A stretch of DNA of 64,000 bases, taken from the NCBI RefSeq assembly GCF_003234565.1, contig NZ_QKTU01000006.1:62001-126000 (forward strand), in the 5' to 3' direction. The translations under genes were made by a program, and so were the position numbers. Shown here piece by piece: positions 62,905-64,000 of the stretch. Position 1 is the first letter of the stretch, and every line of letters starts with the position of its first letter. The notes beneath the pieces are model-generated. The model worked only from the letters and a program-made list of their open reading frames with translations. It did no database searches and was not told where the DNA came from. This DNA is from Curtobacterium sp. MCBD17_013. GTDB taxonomy: Bacteria > Actinomycetota > Actinomycetes > Actinomycetales > Microbacteriaceae.

Positions 62905-64000
62905 GCGCCGAGCCCCTCGTGCGCGCTGCGGCCGGCACCGGTCGTGCGGCCGTCGCCGGTCGCGCGGCCGTCGCCGAGGTCGTGCACGAGGCCGACGACG
63001 CGCGTCAGCACCGTGGGGTCCGTCTCGGGTGGCACGCCGTGCCCGAGGTTCACGACGTGCGCACGCGCGGCACCACCGCGCACCACGACGTCCCGCACGT
63101 GGGCCTCGAGCACCGGCCACGGCGCGGCGAGCATCGCGGGGTCGATGTTGCCCTGCAGGGTCACGTCGGCGTCGGCCACGCGGCGCGCGGCGTCGTCGAG
63201 GGGGATCCGCCAGTCGACGCCGACCGCATCGGCCCCGACGGCCGCCATGTCGGCGAGCACCTCGCCACTGCCGACACCGAAGTGGATCGTCGGCACACCG
63301 AGGTCGGCCACGTGCGCCAGGGCCCGCGCGGAGTGTGGGGCGACCCGCGCCGTGTAGTCGGCGCGGGACAGCGACCCGACCCAGGAGTCGAACAGCTGCG
63401 CCGCGGACGCGCCGGCGAGCACCTGCGCGCGGAGGAACACCCCCGAGACGTCCGCTGCCCATCCGAGCAGGCGGTCCCAGGTCTCGGGGTCGGCGTGCAT
63501 GAGGGTCCGCGCACGGATGTGGTCCTTGCTCGGGCCGCCCTCGACGAGGTAGGCGGCGAGCGTGAAGGGGGCCCCGGCGAACCCGATGAGCGGCGTCGTG
63601 CCGAGCTCCGCGACGGTCCGGGCCACGGCCTCCGCGATCGGGGTGAGGGCGCTCGGGTCGAGGGACTCGAGCGCCGCGACGTCCGCCGCGGTGCGGATCG
63701 GCCGGCCGAGCACCGGACCCCGACCGGGGACGATGTCGACGTCGACGCCCGCGAGCTTGATCGGGACGACGATGTCGCTGAAGAAGATGCCGGCGTCGAC
63801 GCCGTGGCGCCGGACCGGCTGCAGGGTGATCTCGGACGCCATCGCCGGGTCGAGGCAGGCGTCGAGCATCGCGGTGCCGACACGGAGCTCCCGGTACTCG
63901 GGCAGGGACCGCCCGGCCTGCCGCATGAACCACACCGGCAGGCGCTCGGGGCGGTCCCCGCGGAGCGCCCGGACGAGCGGGGCATCCGCGGTCCGGCCGT
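62901..64000 (-). CDS. hemE: Uroporphyrinogen decarboxylase, N-terminus cut by window end
   Basis: Decarboxylates uroporphyrinogen III to coproporphyrinogen III. The frame is open to base 64000 with no start, so the first residues are missing. The visible part opens [20 protein letters not shown], then the signature [56 protein letters not shown] and [12 protein letters not shown], all normal. After the domain there is a short extension with the hexapeptide pattern [18 protein letters not shown], encoded by an 18-nt tandem repeat. Confidence 0.95.
   Translation of the reverse strand, partial: GRTADAPLVRALRGDRPERLPVWFMRQAGRSLPEYRELRVGTAMLDACLDPAMASEITLQPVRRHGVDAGIFFSDIVVPIKLAGVDVDIVPGRGPVLGRPIRTAADVAALESLDPSALTPIAEAVARTVAELGTTPLIGFAGAPFTLAAYLVEGGPSKDHIRARTLMHADPETWDRLLGWAADVSGVFLRAQVLAGASAAQLFDSWVGSLSRADYTARVAPHSARALAHVADLGVPTIHFGVGSGEVLADMAAVGADAVGVDWRIPLDDAARRVADADVTLQGNIDPAMLAAPWPVLEAHVRDVVVRGGAARAHVVNLGHGVPPETDPTVLTRVVGLVHDLGDGRATGDGRTTGAGRSAHEGLGA

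Noticed and set aside
63936-64000. Truncated or broken hemE lacking a start codon
   Set aside because: The frame stays open and homologous to the window end ([22 protein letters not shown]); the start simply lies beyond base 64000.

Overview
The window is a contiguous piece of a high-GC actinobacterial chromosome. The base composition, the dense GTGA/ATGA gene overlaps, the GTG starts, the coproporphyrin-type haem genes and an ftsH-fol-lysS block like that of Mycobacterium point to Microbacteriaceae. Curtobacterium is my best guess, but that is inference from gene content; no rRNA or marker was compared.

Left edge (1-1580): the first ~1 kb has visibly lower GC and holds the 5' part of a DUF262 (GmrSD-type) defence gene. 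It ends at the 3' side of a tRNA-Ser(CGA) gene, which looks like the boundary of an island inserted next to a tRNA. From 1.7 to 9.4 kb come an SGNH hydrolase, radA, a two-component system divergent from a secreted repeat protein, SseB-like and membrane-anchored proteins, and a short argA-type acetyltransferase. From 9.5 to 14.4 kb are clpC, divergent nadK, and a sigma-70 factor with unusual region 4.2 residues and a motif-rich upstream region.

15-26.4 kb is a housekeeping block read leftwards: tilS, hpt, ftsH, folP, folB, folK, DUF3180, two PH-domain proteins, DUF2520, lysS. It resembles the Mycobacterium tuberculosis ftsH-lysS region but lacks folE and panC/panD here. ppa follows on the plus strand, then two tandem secreted cell-wall hydrolases (NlpC/P60 and M23) with related coiled-coil N-termini, then tRNA-Glu, tRNA-Asp and tRNA-Phe.

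30.8-45.9 kb is accessory metabolism: an MFS exporter, DDAH with a divergent Lrp regulator, nitroreductase-DUF2071, a 1183-residue PutA-like protein whose proline dehydrogenase and aldehyde dehydrogenase active sites are both degenerate, an AlkA-like glycosylase, pfkA, a YefM-YoeB toxin-antitoxin pair, oxidoreductases, a GntR regulator and an orphan ABC ATPase. 46-52.6 kb is a sugar locus: an ABC importer (two permeases and a lipoprotein), a PfkB kinase, a DeoR regulator and a GH4 glycosidase, arranged around an intergenic region with four copies of one 9-bp motif. A MarR-nucleotidyltransferase pair follows.

54-64 kb is the haem cluster, all leftward: hemE (cut by the window end), hemY/cgoX, three small membrane proteins, hemQ/chdC, hemH/cpfC, hemC, hemD, hemB, hemL. 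The presence of HemQ shows the coproporphyrin-dependent route to haem. Across the window at least 13 genes have a TANNNT hexamer 6-7 nt before the start codon, which indicates widespread leaderless transcription.
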